64,000 nucleotides of DNA, taken from NCBI RefSeq assembly GCF_029784165.1, contig NC_073696.1, forward strand, positions 157,517,182 through 157,581,181. The letters are read 5' to 3'. This DNA is from Wyeomyia smithii. Lineage: Eukaryota > Arthropoda > Insecta > Diptera > Culicidae. Below the pieces are notes generated by a model. The model was not told the origin of the DNA, made no database searches, and worked only from the letters and a program-made list of their open reading frames with translations. Of this stretch, positions 1 to 9,587 are shown piece by piece. The translations under genes were made by a program, and so were the position numbers. How positions within the stretch are numbered: position 1 is the first letter of the stretch; each line of letters starts with the position of its first letter.

Positions 1-1
1 T

Positions 2-2347
2 TCCGATCAGGAATGCAATCTCACGGAAACTCTCTTCGCAACCGGTCTGAGGCAGGTTAATCACTTTCTTAATTCAAACGGCAGACTCCTGGATCTCGCC
101 TTCGTCAACCAGCCAGATCATCTCGACCTCGTTTTGCCTCCGATTCCGTTGCTTCCGGTTGACACTCATCACGCACCTTTCATTTTATTGATTGACGAGG
201 GTAATGCTGCACCCATTTCTTTAGACGATGAGGACGATTGCCTGTTGTACGACTATAGGACATGTGACTTTGAGTCAATAAACGACGCACTTACAGACAT
301 CAACTGGGAGACTGTCCTGGGTATTGGCTCTGTCGATGACTTGCTTCGGAGATTTTACAATGAACTTCAGAGGATACTTAGCGATATTGTGGCAAAGAAA
401 AGACGAAAATTCAGCACTAATTCAAAAAATCCATGGTGGACTAACGAGCTGCGCAATCTTCGTAATATTCTCAGGAAGACCCGCAAACGCTTTTTTCTCT
501 CAAAATCAGACCGAGATCGCATCAATCTGTATGAAGTAGAAGCGGCATACAAAGCTCTGCTAACATCTACCTACGTTGACTATATCGCCAAAATCCAGTT
601 GAGCATTAAGCAAAATCCCAAACGATTTTGGGACTTCATCAGACAGCAAAATTCAAACAACCGTATTCCGAATATTATGAATTTCGACGGTGTGGAAGCT
701 CGGACTAGCAGTACAATTGCCAATCTCTTCGCTACCTTTTTCGAAAACGTGTTCAGCAAAGTGTCACCAGTTCAAAACTATAATGCATTCGCTCACGTAC
801 CAGTGTATGACCTGAATCTGCCCACCATCCAGTTTTCCACGAACGACGTACGAAAGTCTCTGGAAGATTTAGATGTCAATAAAGGACCAGGCGTCGACGA
901 GATACCCCCACTACTACTGAAAAACTGTGCTGTTGCTCTCGCGTCACCAATTGCCCTAATTTTCAATAGCTCGCTAAGAGATCGAGTCTTCCCAACGGAT
1001 TGGAAATCAGCGTACATTATTCCTGTTTATAAATCTGGAAACCGCAGCTGTGTAACTAACTATCGCGGAATCTCCATACTTAGCTGTCTGAGCAAAGTTT
1101 TTGAAAAATTGGTTCACAACGTGCTATACAGTGTTGTGTCACCATTCTTATCTGAGTTCCAGCATGGTTTCATGAAACACCGATCAACGACGACGAATCT
1201 GATGTGCTACGTAACCACCATATCCAGAGAAGTTGAAGCAAAACGCCAAGTTGACTCTGTGTACATAGACTTTGCGAAGGCCTTCGACACTGTGCCACAT
1301 GTTCTAATAATTGCTAAGATGAGGCGGATGGGTTTCCCAGAATGGATCATGGAGTGGTTATTCTCATACCTAACAAATCGTTCTGCGTACGTATTGGTTA
1401 ACTCTGCCCACTCTTACATTTTCCACGTTGCATCCGGTGTGCCTCAAGGCAGCGTGCTCGGGCCCCTATTGTTCAACATATTCGTTAATGATCTGTATGC
1501 ACTGATCTCGTCAAGAAAACTATCTTTCGCTGATGATTTGAAACTCTTCCGTGTCATCTCATCCTTGGCAGACTGTGGAGCGTTGCAAGAAGATCTGAAT
1601 ATTCTGATGATTTGGTGCGATAACAACGGCATGCGTGTTAATTGCAAAAAATGCAAACTTATATCCATCACTCGCTGCAACGATCCAGTTGAAAATCGAT
1701 ATTTACTGGGTTCTGAGTGTCTCGACCGAGTACAATCCATCTGTGACCTGGGAGTCACAATTGATTCAAAACTTAAATTTAACGAACACATTGGAATCAT
1801 CACCGCAAAAGCATTTTCTGTGTTGGGATTTATTCGCCGTCATACCACCAATTTTACTGATATTTATGCTCTTAAAACTCTGTATTGCTCGTTAGTGCGC
1901 AGTATTCTGGAGTACGCCTCTCCTGTTTGGTGCCCGTTCCAAATGACACAGATTCTCAAAATAGAGCGGATACAAAAAAAGTTCGTACGACTTGCTTTAC
2001 GCGGTCTCCCGTGGAACGATCCAAATAATCTCCCGCCCTACACCGATCGATGCCAACTTATTCAATTAGAGCCCTTGTCAAATAGACGCCACAATCAACA
2101 GAGAATGTTCATCTTCGACCTAATCAACGGAACCATCGACTGTCCTGCCCTACTTGAACAAGTTCATTTCAATGCACCCTCCCGACAACTCCGTAGCACA
2201 TCTTTGCTAGTTATTCCTCACCACCGGACCTGTTATGGTTATCATAACTCACTAGACGCGTGCCTCCGTGCATTTAACGACATTAGTGATATGTTCGATT
2301 TTATGTTGTCAAGAACCGTTTTTTCAAATAGACTTAGGAATAGTTAA
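2..2347 (+). CDS. Non-LTR ORF2: APE endonuclease C-terminus and reverse transcriptase (partial at left edge)
   Basis: The frame is open from base 2 to the TAA at 2345-2347; no true start lies in the window, so the first codon is just the edge. The first 60 or so residues are the end of an APE-type endonuclease (a stretch of the LLDLAFVN type followed by a D-x-HH region). The RT follows: DFAKAFD (box A aspartate, nt ~1268), SGVPQGSVLGPLLF (nt ~1432) and the catalytic FADD (nt ~1526), then a thumb and C-terminal region with IERIQKKFVRLALR. Such proteins nick target DNA and copy element RNA in place. There is no RNase H domain. No frameshift or internal stop is visible over about 780 codons, which is unusual among the non-LTR elements here. 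Confidence 0.88.
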   Translation, partial: SDQECNLTETLFATGLRQVNHFLNSNGRLLDLAFVNQPDHLDLVLPPIPLLPVDTHHAPFILLIDEGNAAPISLDDEDDCLLYDYRTCDFESINDALTDINWETVLGIGSVDDLLRRFYNELQRILSDIVAKKRRKFSTNSKNPWWTNELRNLRNILRKTRKRFFLSKSDRDRINLYEVEAAYKALLTSTYVDYIAKIQLSIKQNPKRFWDFIRQQNSNNRIPNIMNFDGVEARTSSTIANLFATFFENVFSKVSPVQNYNAFAHVPVYDLNLPTIQFSTNDVRKSLEDLDVNKGPGVDEIPPLLLKNCAVALASPIALIFNSSLRDRVFPTDWKSAYIIPVYKSGNRSCVTNYRGISILSCLSKVFEKLVHNVLYSVVSPFLSEFQHGFMKHRSTTTNLMCYVTTISREVEAKRQVDSVYIDFAKAFDTVPHVLIIAKMRRMGFPEWIMEWLFSYLTNRSAYVLVNSAHSYIFHVASGVPQGSVLGPLLFNIFVNDLYALISSRKLSFADDLKLFRVISSLADCGALQEDLNILMIWCDNNGMRVNCKKCKLISITRCNDPVENRYLLGSECLDRVQSICDLGVTIDSKLKFNEHIGIITAKAFSVLGFIRRHTTNFTDIYALKTLYCSLVRSILEYASPVWCPFQMTQILKIERIQKKFVRLALRGLPWNDPNNLPPYTDRCQLIQLEPLSNRRHNQQRMFIFDLINGTIDCPALLEQVHFNAPSRQLRSTSLLVIPHHRTCYGYHNSLDACLRAFNDISDMFDFMLSRTVFSNRLRNS

Positions 2348-2400
2348 AATTTATGTATAGGTTATTCAGTCTGTATGACTTGTTCAAAGACGGTGTAGAA

Positions 2401-2420
2401 TAAAATAAAATAAAATAAAA
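2401..2420 (+). repeat. (TAAAA)4 terminal repeat of element 1
   Basis: Four perfect TAAAA units directly follow GTGTAGAA, about 54 bp after the ORF2 stop, and abut unrelated minus-strand element sequence. Simple 3' repeats of this kind mark the 3' end of many non-LTR elements that lack a long poly(A). Confidence 0.85.
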
Positions 2421-2694
2421 TGTTTACATCATCATCGTTTTTAATTTCAATGAAAAGTTTTATGTCGTCGGCATAAATAAGAGTTTTTACATGTTTTAGA
2501 ATGAAGGAAATGTCGTTTACAAACAAGTAGAGGGCTCAAGTGAGAGCCTTGAGGAGCTCCCGAGGTTACCTGAATAGGTTTCGAAAGTCTACCTTTAAAT
2601 TTGACTGTTTGTGTACGATCTGTCAGATACGATTCAATCCATTTGAGTAATTGTGAATGAATTCCAATTTTTCGTAACTTTAAGAGAAGCAGGG
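2421..2694 (-). pseudogene. RT palm of copy A (below the SINE)
   Basis: Minus-strand sequence encodes the remainder of RT: SGAPQGSHL, then a deletion, then VNDIS and the catalytic YADDIKLF near 2470-2490. The segment ends abruptly at 2421 against the tail of element 1. The deletion between PLL and VND is shared with copy B. Confidence 0.75.
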
Positions 2695-3056
2695 AGCCAG
2701 CGGGGGCCTAGTGTGGTTGGTAACGACTCCGCCAACCACGCTCGACGCCTGGGTTCGAATCCCACCGCCGACATAGGTGTCGATGGTTGTGGGGTGGCGT
2801 GATCCACTCACAACCAACCCAACTGGTCTAGATTCAATCCTAGCCGACACCGGGAGATTTTCTGAGGCGAAAAATCTTTGGGATCACGCCTTCCATCGCA
2901 TGAGGAAGTAAAGCCGTTGGCGCCGGTCCGTTAATAAACGGGTCGTGAGTTAGGGACCTGGGTGTGGAGTCGCCTCCCTGGGCGTCGGTAATTGGCCACA
3001 ACAGTGGCGGAAATAGACCGACGGAAAATAAGCGAGAATAAAAAAAAAAAAAAAAA
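2695..3056 (+). mobile_element. tRNA-derived SINE, full length, with 13 bp target duplication
   Basis: A 362 bp insertion with a tRNA-like head: an A-box-like TAGTGTGGTTGG at 2709-2720 and a perfect B box GGTTCGAATCC at 2752-2762, the internal RNA polymerase III promoter. A long unrelated body follows, ending AAGCGAGAAT plus an 18-19 bp poly(A). The flanking duplication AAGAGAAGCAGGG is at 2682-2694 and 3057-3069. Copy B (around 8264-8281) has the same sequence once and no insert, so it serves as an empty site. A second B-box-like stretch (GATTCAATCC, ~2830) hints at a dimeric tRNA origin. A 5'-truncated relative lies at 53024-53277. Confidence 0.93.
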
Positions 3057-3057
3057 A

Positions 3058-4553
3058 AGAGAAGCAGGGGTATATCAATGCGATCGAAACCTTTACTGAA
3101 GTCAATATATAAGGTTTCAACATAATTTCCTTTATCCATTGCGTTCAAAGAGAAGTTAATAAACTCGAGTAAGTTAGTTGTGGTTGAACGCCCTTTGAAA
3201 AAACCGTGTTGCGTTGGAATAATTCTATTTTTCATTTGATGGAAAAATTTTTAGTTTATTATTGCTTCAAAAAGCTTAGGTATACAAGAAAGAATGGCTA
3301 TGCCTCGATAGTTGGTAATGTCAGATTTTTTACCAGATTTGAACACAGGCACTAGATATGAGTTTTTCCAGAATTTCGGGAAGCAACCGGATTCCAGCGA
3401 CATATTGAAAATCAAGAACAGTGGGGAAGTTAGCTCTTTAGCTAAATGTTTCATAAATGCTGGCGGAAGTCCGTCTGGTCCCGGACCTTTAGACGCATCC
3501 AAAGCTTTTAAAGTATCTTCAATTTCGCGTGCGCTGACATGTTCAATATTGATATAGTTGGGAAACTCAGGAAAGTTGGTTAAGAATGTATAGTCACGAT
3601 CAGATTCTGAGAAAGTTGTATAATTTTGTTGAAAAAAATCAGCAAATAGATCGGAGATGTCTGCCGGGTTCTCTTCAACTTTGTCATGCAGTTGCATTTT
3701 CGAAGGAAAATTTTCAGATTTTAACTTTGATTTAACATATTTAAAAAAAATTTTTGCGCAAGTTTTGATTTCAAGCTCAGTTATAAGTGTGAACTCTTCA
3801 ATCGCTTTACTAATAGCATCGTTTAATTCGCCGCAAGTGTTAAGATAAGTTGTTAAAGCATCACGGTTTTTATGAGTTTTGTATTTTTTATGTGGTTTTT
3901 GTTTGCGATTTTTTAAGTTTTTAATTTGTCTATTGTACCAGACTGGGTATTTGGAATTGCCATGACGTCTTATTCTTTTCAATGGTATATCGCTAATAAA
4001 TAAATCAGATAATAACTTATAAAAATTTTCTACAGCCGAACCGACGTTTCCACCTTCACACAATACATCTTGCCAGTTGATACTATTTTGTTTATGTTTT
4101 AATTCATCATAGTTTGCTGACTGAAAGTCAAAAACTTGCTCGAATTCATATTCATCAGGTCTTTTAATCACATGCACAAATAAAGAAAACTCTATTGCTG
4201 AATGCTAAACTTCGTTTTTCCATAATGGTTGTAATGAATTCGTCACACAAAAGTCTTCACTAATGTCGGACATTAACAGATCTAGATAACAATTTTGTCC
4301 ATTTTTCACATGATTTATTTGATTAAGACCAAGACTAGAGGTTTTATCAAAGAGCAGTTGCAGCGTTTCGTTTTCGCCAATAATTGGAAAAAAGATACTG
4401 TGGTTATCGACGTCCGGAATAAAATCAATGTTGCGTTGTTTGAAATCACCGTTTATGTGGAGTTTTACTTCAGGTAACAGCTTGGATGCAATATTTTCAA
4501 CAACATGAAAAAACTTTTCAAAAATTTCTTTACGCGCATTATTTGGAGGGAAA
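3058..4553 (-). pseudogene. ORF2 of copy A: endonuclease C-terminal part and RT fingers
   Basis: From 4553 downward the frame resumes as YFPPNNARKEIFEKF, then the GDF-type and YLDLLMSD segments of the endonuclease. It meets a premature TAG at about 4205 (after LWKNEV) and continues at 4177 as a 308-residue open stretch. That stretch carries the RT entry region, with ASKGPGPDGLPPAF and TNYRGIAILSC, and, after a short frame break at about 3240, TQHGFFKGRSTTTNL and DFSKGFDRIDIPLLL. At that last motif a SINE interrupts it. Function as in element 1. Confidence 0.8.
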
Positions 4554-4555
4554 TA

Positions 4556-5483
4556 ACGTGTGAGGAAAAAAATCCGAACAACTTTTAAATTGGTCTACGA
4601 TTCCAAAGTGCTGCACAAATCGAAAAATCCTTTTTCCACAAAATGAAGATCCACTTTTATATAACTGGTAACACGACTAGTCGATTCTGTCAAGTGACGC
4701 TTGGTTGGGAAAAAGGTGTGGTCGGAAGAAGAACGTCGTAAATTGATTTGCAATTTTTGTGAGCGAAATAAAGAAAATTCTAAAAGTAAAATCTTGGATA
4801 TAGAAAAAACATTTATATACATTATTGACAAACTCTTCGAGAATGGAAATACCTTCAAAAGAAAACCTGTTTCCGGACGAAAATGCACTTTGCATGAGAG
4901 CAAAGTTCGAGCGAAGTTGAGAGCGGAAACGCCTGGTCGGTCAGCGTAATCATATCGTGAGCTGATCAATAAATATCCGATTGATTCAAAAACGTTGAAC
5001 AAGTATCTGCACGAAATGGGTTTAAAAATTTAGATATAAGTACCATAAAAATGATAAAGTAGTGTTTTGGCCAGACCTTGTATTGTCAAACTATGCAAAT
5101 GCAACTTCAGCGGATTCGCGGCAAGGCGGGTTTATTCCGAAAGGATACAATTCTCAAGATGTGCCACAGCTGCAGTCTATTGAAACTTTCTGAGCAAATT
5201 TGAAGCGAATGGTCTACCATAAAGGTTACAGAGCAAAAAACGTCGATTGTTTGATGAAAAAATCAAGAAGGAGCTCAAAACAACTGAAACATCCGGAATT
5301 CAGGAAGCTATAAAGCAAGTACCCCAGAGGATCAGGAAATCAGCGCTATGTGGAGCTGAGTTTTTCCTATGAGATTTTTTAATGAGTTACATTACTTGAA
5401 TAAACAAACAAGTATAGAAAAATAACTTGCGCAAAATTTTAATTTGGAATTGAAAGTTTGTTAGGATTTTTTTCCTCATACGT
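4556..5483 (+). mobile_element. Internally deleted Tc1/mariner-type transposon (D37E-like)
   Basis: A 928 bp element bounded by TA at 4554-4555 and 5484-5485. Its terminal inverted repeats are about 26 bp and begin ACGTRTGAGGAAAAAAATCC, with two mismatches. It sits in the endonuclease gene of copy A; removing it with one TA restores the frame between FVSG and YFPPN. It encodes two blocks of a mariner transposase. The block in between, including the first catalytic Asp, is missing, so the copy is non-autonomous. The TA duplication and transposase motifs fit the IS630-Tc1-mariner superfamily. Confidence 0.92.
4701..5366 (+). pseudogene. Mariner-type transposase remnant
   Basis: The N-terminal block (4701-5032) has a helix-turn-helix-like region ending NKYPIDSKTLNKYLHEMG, similar to the DNA-binding part of mosquito mariner transposases. 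A deletion joins it to KNDKVVFWPDL, which holds the second catalytic Asp, then NYANATSA, PKGYNSQDVPQL and QSIETF, which holds the final catalytic Glu. Only 35 residues separate that D and E, near the 37 of the D37E group; two residues seem lost in SADSRQGGF. A TGA follows ETF where W is expected, and other stops are present. The D37E assignment rests on motif resemblance only. Confidence 0.75.
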
Positions 5484-5485
5484 TA

Positions 5486-5911
5486 GCCAGAGACAAATAC
5501 GTGTGTCTCTCCTGCTAGTTCTGCTTTCACCCAAACATGTTCGAACTCTTTAAACTGAATGGTGTCGATAACCACTGAATTAAAGTCTACTGACACCGCA
5601 ATTATAACACCACCACCAGATTTCATTTCAGATAATTGATAGTTACGGTCATTACTGTAGACATTATATCGGCAACCGAAGACTTCTTCGCTCCGAACAC
5701 CCTCATCCCAGCTGGTTTCGGTTGCTAAGATAACAGAAAATGAACAGGATAGTACATATTTTTGAATTTCGTTAATTTTGTGAGCGCCTCGCATGCGGTT
5801 AAAATTTTGACAATATACAGAGATCACGGTAGTGGTGGGGTGTTCGAGTGTAGAAGCTAAAGAATTAGAGTCATTATTAACAGAAGTGTTTACCGGAGCA
5901 GAGCAGGTCAC
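5486..5911 (-). pseudogene. ORF2 N-terminus of copy A: APE endonuclease, first part
   Basis: The frame starts with MTCSAPVNTSVNN and enters an APE-type endonuclease fold: SVYCQNFNRMRGAHKINE (the catalytic N is in the CQN motif), LATETSWDEG (the catalytic E) and KSGGGVIIAV. It stops at HVFVSG, where a mariner-type transposon sits exactly between two codons of the strand FVSG/YFPPN. The second half continues at 4553 and below. The domain would cut one strand at the chromosomal target. Confidence 0.8.
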
Positions 5912-5974
5912 GTCATTTCCTACATCTCTAGGTTGAACAAAATTATCGCCAGCAATGGTCCTCTGATGAGTGAG

Positions 5975-7120
5975 TCAATTGCGTTGAAGACACGAGTGCC
6001 TAGATGAGCGCGCAATGCATTGTGAAGTAGGAAGATGTGCATGTTCGCTGATCATCTGGGGTTGAGAAGGTGGAAACGCATCGTTCGCCGGGTATGGGTT
6101 AAGAGTTTCGCCTCTTTGAAATTGAATCGTTGGAATGAAGTTAGCTTGAGGTCTGGAGAATCGGTCTTTCGCTGCTGCAAGAAGCACCCTGTCAGGTGGT
6201 AACAGTTGATTAGCATGGAAACGATTAGAGTTGGTTTGTTGTTGATCATTGTAGGAGTTGGTGATGTTATTCTGTTGTCTGTTGACCATGTTATAGTTGG
6301 GGCTATTGTTATTATTCAAAAAACTGTTGTTGACGTGACGCTTGGGGTTGGTATATCTACGGTTACTATTGATGTTGAAGATGTTGTTCTGTCCTCTATG
6401 ATAGTTGTTGTTGTTGCAGTTGTTGTTGTTATTGTTGCTATAGACGTGATTTCTGTTCGGTAAATTGCTGCTCCTAGATGCTTGATTTCGTTGTCGTGAA
6501 CGTTTTTGCCTACTTCGCCATGCTCTGAATCGTATTCTATCCTGTTCTTCACGACGCTTCGTCTTTTCGTCAAAGGATCGCCAGTCAGCCTTCCAACGCT
6601 TTGTTGATCCAATTAAACGCCATCCCTAATGATCACAATCATTCTGTGAAACTGGCGAGGTGGAAAGCGGAGCTTTTTTCTGTAATGTGTCAAATTTGGA
6701 AGATAACGATTTAAGCTCGTCCGAAATATTGAGCTTGATATTTGGATCGTCATAAGGGGGCTTTGTTTGCCAAGCTATTTTATTTCGTTTTTTATATCTT
6801 TTCGCAATTCAGTTTTAGTAAGGTCAACCAGCGACGTTAAATGATTCTTTAGTGAAGAAATTGCACCCGATATACTGTGGTTTTTGTTAATGGTGGCTAA
6901 CTCATGCTTAAGATTGTTAAGCAGCGTTTCTAGATTAATCGTTGGTAGATGAATTAGTAGGTTCAGATGGTATATGCAATTGATGTAGTTATCATGTAAT
7001 TCGCTATGAAAAAAAATTACTTCGTAATTTTTTTTTACCCGCGCCGGAGCACACACTTTCCAAAGCTGCAAAAACGTGATCGAAATTATTTTGACCCAAA
7101 CAACTAGATTTTAGAGCCAT
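5975..7120 (-). pseudogene. ORF1 (gag-like) of non-LTR copy A, Asn-rich, broken
   Basis: A start codon (complement of 7118-7120) opens a frame beginning MALKSSCLGQNN; it is broken by a frameshift at a run of nine A (about 7027-7035), also present in copy B. The next part (7071-6775) is helical (LETLLNNLKHELATINKNH), as in ORF1 coiled coils. Copy A has a private stop where B encodes Gln (NEIK-stop versus NEIKQL). After a stop shared with B comes GWRLIGSTKRWKADW, followed by a long basic and Asn-rich tail. ORF1 products of such elements bind element RNA. No CCHC knuckle is visible. Plus-strand valine-rich ORFs here are shadows of the AAC-rich codons. Confidence 0.7.
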
Positions 7121-7130
7121 AGTGCCTCCA

Positions 7131-7530
7131 GGAAAGTTGATCCATTAATTATTCTCCATTTTATAGAAGTTACAATTTTGTGATTAATCCACTTAACAGT
7201 GAGAAGCGAATTTTACTTTTTTCATTTTTGCATATAAAAATTCACTTTGTTCGGCAAAATTGTTGCACATTTCATAAGAAACAACTTTCTCAAAGGTACC
7301 ATACTTCTATCTGCCTTTTTAAATGGACTTTTGTGGAGGTTTCTACAGATGGCCACTAACAATCATTTTTTGAATATAACATTTAGTGGTGATTTTCTAC
7401 AATTTTCCAATGTTCTACATTGTTGTTTACTATCACAAAACACATAATTTCATCCAAGAATTTTTTTTTATCTCCCATATTTCGTCGGTTATTGACGATT
7501 TTTTTTTTTGAAACAAAGCACTAAGGGACC
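7131..7530. repeat. Flank repeat, left copy, with palindromic duplication junction
   Basis: About 400 bp of AT-rich noncoding DNA that is repeated at 10674-11066 on the same strand and, more diverged, in inverted orientation at about 11480-11810. It holds no convincing ORF. At its right end CTAAGGGAC-CTTA-GTCCCTTAG (about 7523-7541) forms a 9 bp hairpin just where copy B's RT begins. In the right-hand copy the same place (CTAAGGGACC) is the start of the Harbinger-like MITE, so the hairpin looks like a collapsed remnant of that element. Confidence 0.8.
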
Positions 7531-7540
7531 TTAGTCCCTT

Positions 7541-9587
7541 AGGGGAAATGATGTCCATCGTAGATTACGAAGTGCATATAACAGGAATTGTTTTTGCACT
7601 GATTCTATTCTGCCTACATGTGTTGCAGAAAACGGAGACCATAAAATGCTACAGTATCCTAAAAGTGACCTGACATAGGAATTATAAAGTGTTTTTATTG
7701 TGTATGGATCTTGGAAGTTATAGCAGAAACGTTTTACAAAACTGAGCATGTTACTAGCCTTATTGATAATTGTATTGTAATGATCAGTGAATGTTAATTT
7801 TGAGTCGAGTATGACTCCCAAGTCCCTAACTCGTTCACATTTCTCTGATCTCTGATCTGATCTGATACCTGATCTCCTAAGGAAATAATAATGCTTGGTA
7901 TGTTTCTTTTTCTGCCAAAAGCCATAGAACTACATTTTTTTACGTTTAGCTGAAGAAGGCTTTTTTTACACCAAATATAAAAATATTTTATCTCGTTACG
8001 GAAAATGTTTACATCATCATCGTTTTTAATTTCAATGAAAAGTTTTATGTCGTCGGCATAAATAAGAGTTTTTACATGTTTTAGAATGAAGGAAATGTCG
8101 TTTACAAACGAGTAGAGGGCTCAAGTGAGAGCCTTGAGGAGCTCCCGAGGTTACCTGAATAGGTTTCGAAAGTCTACCTTTAAATTTGACTGTTTGTGTA
8201 CGATCTGTCAGATACGATTCAATCCATTTGAGTGATTGTGAATGAATTCCAATTTTTCGTAACTTTAAGAGAAGCAGGGGTATATCAATGCGATCGAAAC
8301 CTCTACTGAAGTTAGTATATAAGGTTTCAACATAATTTCCTTTGTCCATTGCGTTCAAAGAGAAGTTAATAAACTCGAGTAAGTTAGTTGTGGTTGAACG
8401 CCCTTTGAAAAAACCGTGTTGCGTTGGAGTAATTCTATTTTTCATTTGATGGAATAACTTTTTGTTTATTATTGCTTCAAAAAGCTTAGGTATACAAGAA
8501 AGAATGGCTATGCCTCGATAGTTGCTAATGTCAGATTTTTCACCAGATTTTAACACAGGCACTAGATATGAGTTTTTCCAGAATTTCGGGAAGCAACCGG
8601 ATTCCAGCGACATATTGAAAATCAAGAACAGTGGGGAAGTTAGCTCTTTAGCTAAATGTTTCATAAATGCTGGCGGAAGTTCGTCTGGTCCCGGACCTTT
8701 AGACGCATCCAAAGCTTTTAAAGTATCTTCAATTTCGCGTGCGCTGACATGTTCAATATTGATATAGTTGGGAAACTCAGGAAAGTTGGTGAAGGATGTA
8801 TAGTCACGATCAGATTCTGAGAAAGTTGTAAAATTTTGTTGAAAAAAAATCAGCAAATAGATCGGAGATGTCTGCCGGGTTCTCTTCAACTTTGTCATGC
8901 AGTTGCATTTTCGAAGGAAAATTTTCAGATTTTAACTTTGATTTAACATATTTTAAAAAATTTTTTGCGCAAGTTTTGATTTCAAGTTCAGTTATAAGTG
9001 TGAACTCTTCAATCGCTTTACTAATAGCATCGTTTAATTCGCCATTTAGACAGAGACAAAAACGTGTGTCTCTCCTGCTAGTTCTGCTTTCACCCAAACA
9101 TGTTCGAACTCTTTAAACTGAATGGTGTCGATAACCACTGAATTAAAGTCTACTGACACCGCAATTAAAACACCACCACCAGATTTCATTTCAGATAATT
9201 GATAGTTACGGTCATTACTGTAGACATTATATCGGCAACCGAAGACTTCTTCGCTCCGAACACCCTCATCTCAGCTGGTTTCGGTTGCTAAGATAACAGA
9301 AAATGAACAGGATAGTACATTTTTTGAATTTCGTTAATTTTGTGAGCGCCTCGCATGCGGTTAAAATTTTGACAATATACAGAGATCACGGTAGTGGTGG
9401 GGTGTTCGAGTGTAGAAGCTAAAGAATTAGAGTCATTATTAACAGAAGTGTTTACCAGAGCAGAGCAGGTCACGTCATTTTCTACATCTCTAGGTTGAAC
9501 AAAATTATCGCCAGCAATGTCAATTGCGTTGAAGACACGAGTGCCTAGATGAGCGCGCAATGCATTGTGAAGTAGGAAGATGTGCAT
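7541..9587 (-). pseudogene. ORF2 of copy B: endonuclease fragment fused to RT
   Basis: The frame from 9587 covers the junction with ORF1, then the endonuclease start (SVYCQNFNRMRGAHKINE); a 1 bp loss near 9321 shifts the frame after NEIQK. The internal deletion then leads into ELNDAISKAIEE and RT (GPGPDELPPAFMK, YRGIAILSC, STTTNLLEF, FDRIDIPLLL, SGAPQGSHL). After the shared small deletion the palm continues in another frame with YADDIKLF (~8040-8065), and the C-terminal part (7821-7531) includes LGVILDSKLTF and RIESVQKQFLLYALRNLRW. It is non-functional. Confidence 0.78.

Larger units (their letters stand above)
1..2420 (+). mobile_element. Non-LTR retrotransposon (element 1), 3' portion, with (TAAAA)n tail
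   Basis: The element enters from the left window edge inside its endonuclease domain, runs through a reverse transcriptase and a 50 bp 3' UTR, and ends in four TAAAA units at 2401-2420. Immediately after the tail the sequence becomes the interior of another non-LTR element on the minus strand (copy A). Because copy B of that element keeps about 460 bp more on this side, element 1 probably inserted into copy A and separated it from its 3' end. The left target duplication lies outside the window, so this cannot be confirmed here. Clade is Jockey/CR1-like: APE-type endonuclease, RT, no RNase H. An uninterrupted frame suggests a fairly recent insertion. Confidence 0.85.
2421..7130 (-). mobile_element. 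Jockey/CR1-like non-LTR element, copy A (dead, interrupted)
   Basis: Read on the minus strand: ORF1 starts near 7120, an Asn-rich ORF1 tail is at about 6470-5975, ORF2 begins near 5911 with an endonuclease, and RT runs to the truncation at 2421. Two later insertions split it: a SINE (2695-3056) and a mariner derivative (4556-5483). It matches copy B (7541-10690) almost base for base outside B's ~724 bp deletion, and the match continues into flanking DNA, so the pair arose by tandem duplication. Lesions shared with B (ORF1 poly-A frameshift, ORF1 stop after NDCDH, loss of a few residues between PLL and VND in RT) show the parent was already dead. Confidence 0.85.

Noticed and set aside
2709..2770. 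A tRNA gene
   Set aside because: A and B boxes are present, but the sequence does not fold into a full cloverleaf by eye, lies inside a 362 bp insertion with poly(A) and target duplication, and is better explained as a SINE head.
6206..6463. Valine/isoleucine-rich plus-strand frames (also 9751-10008)
   Set aside because: Antisense shadows of the AAC-rich Asn stretch in non-LTR ORF1; both copies show them because the locus is duplicated.
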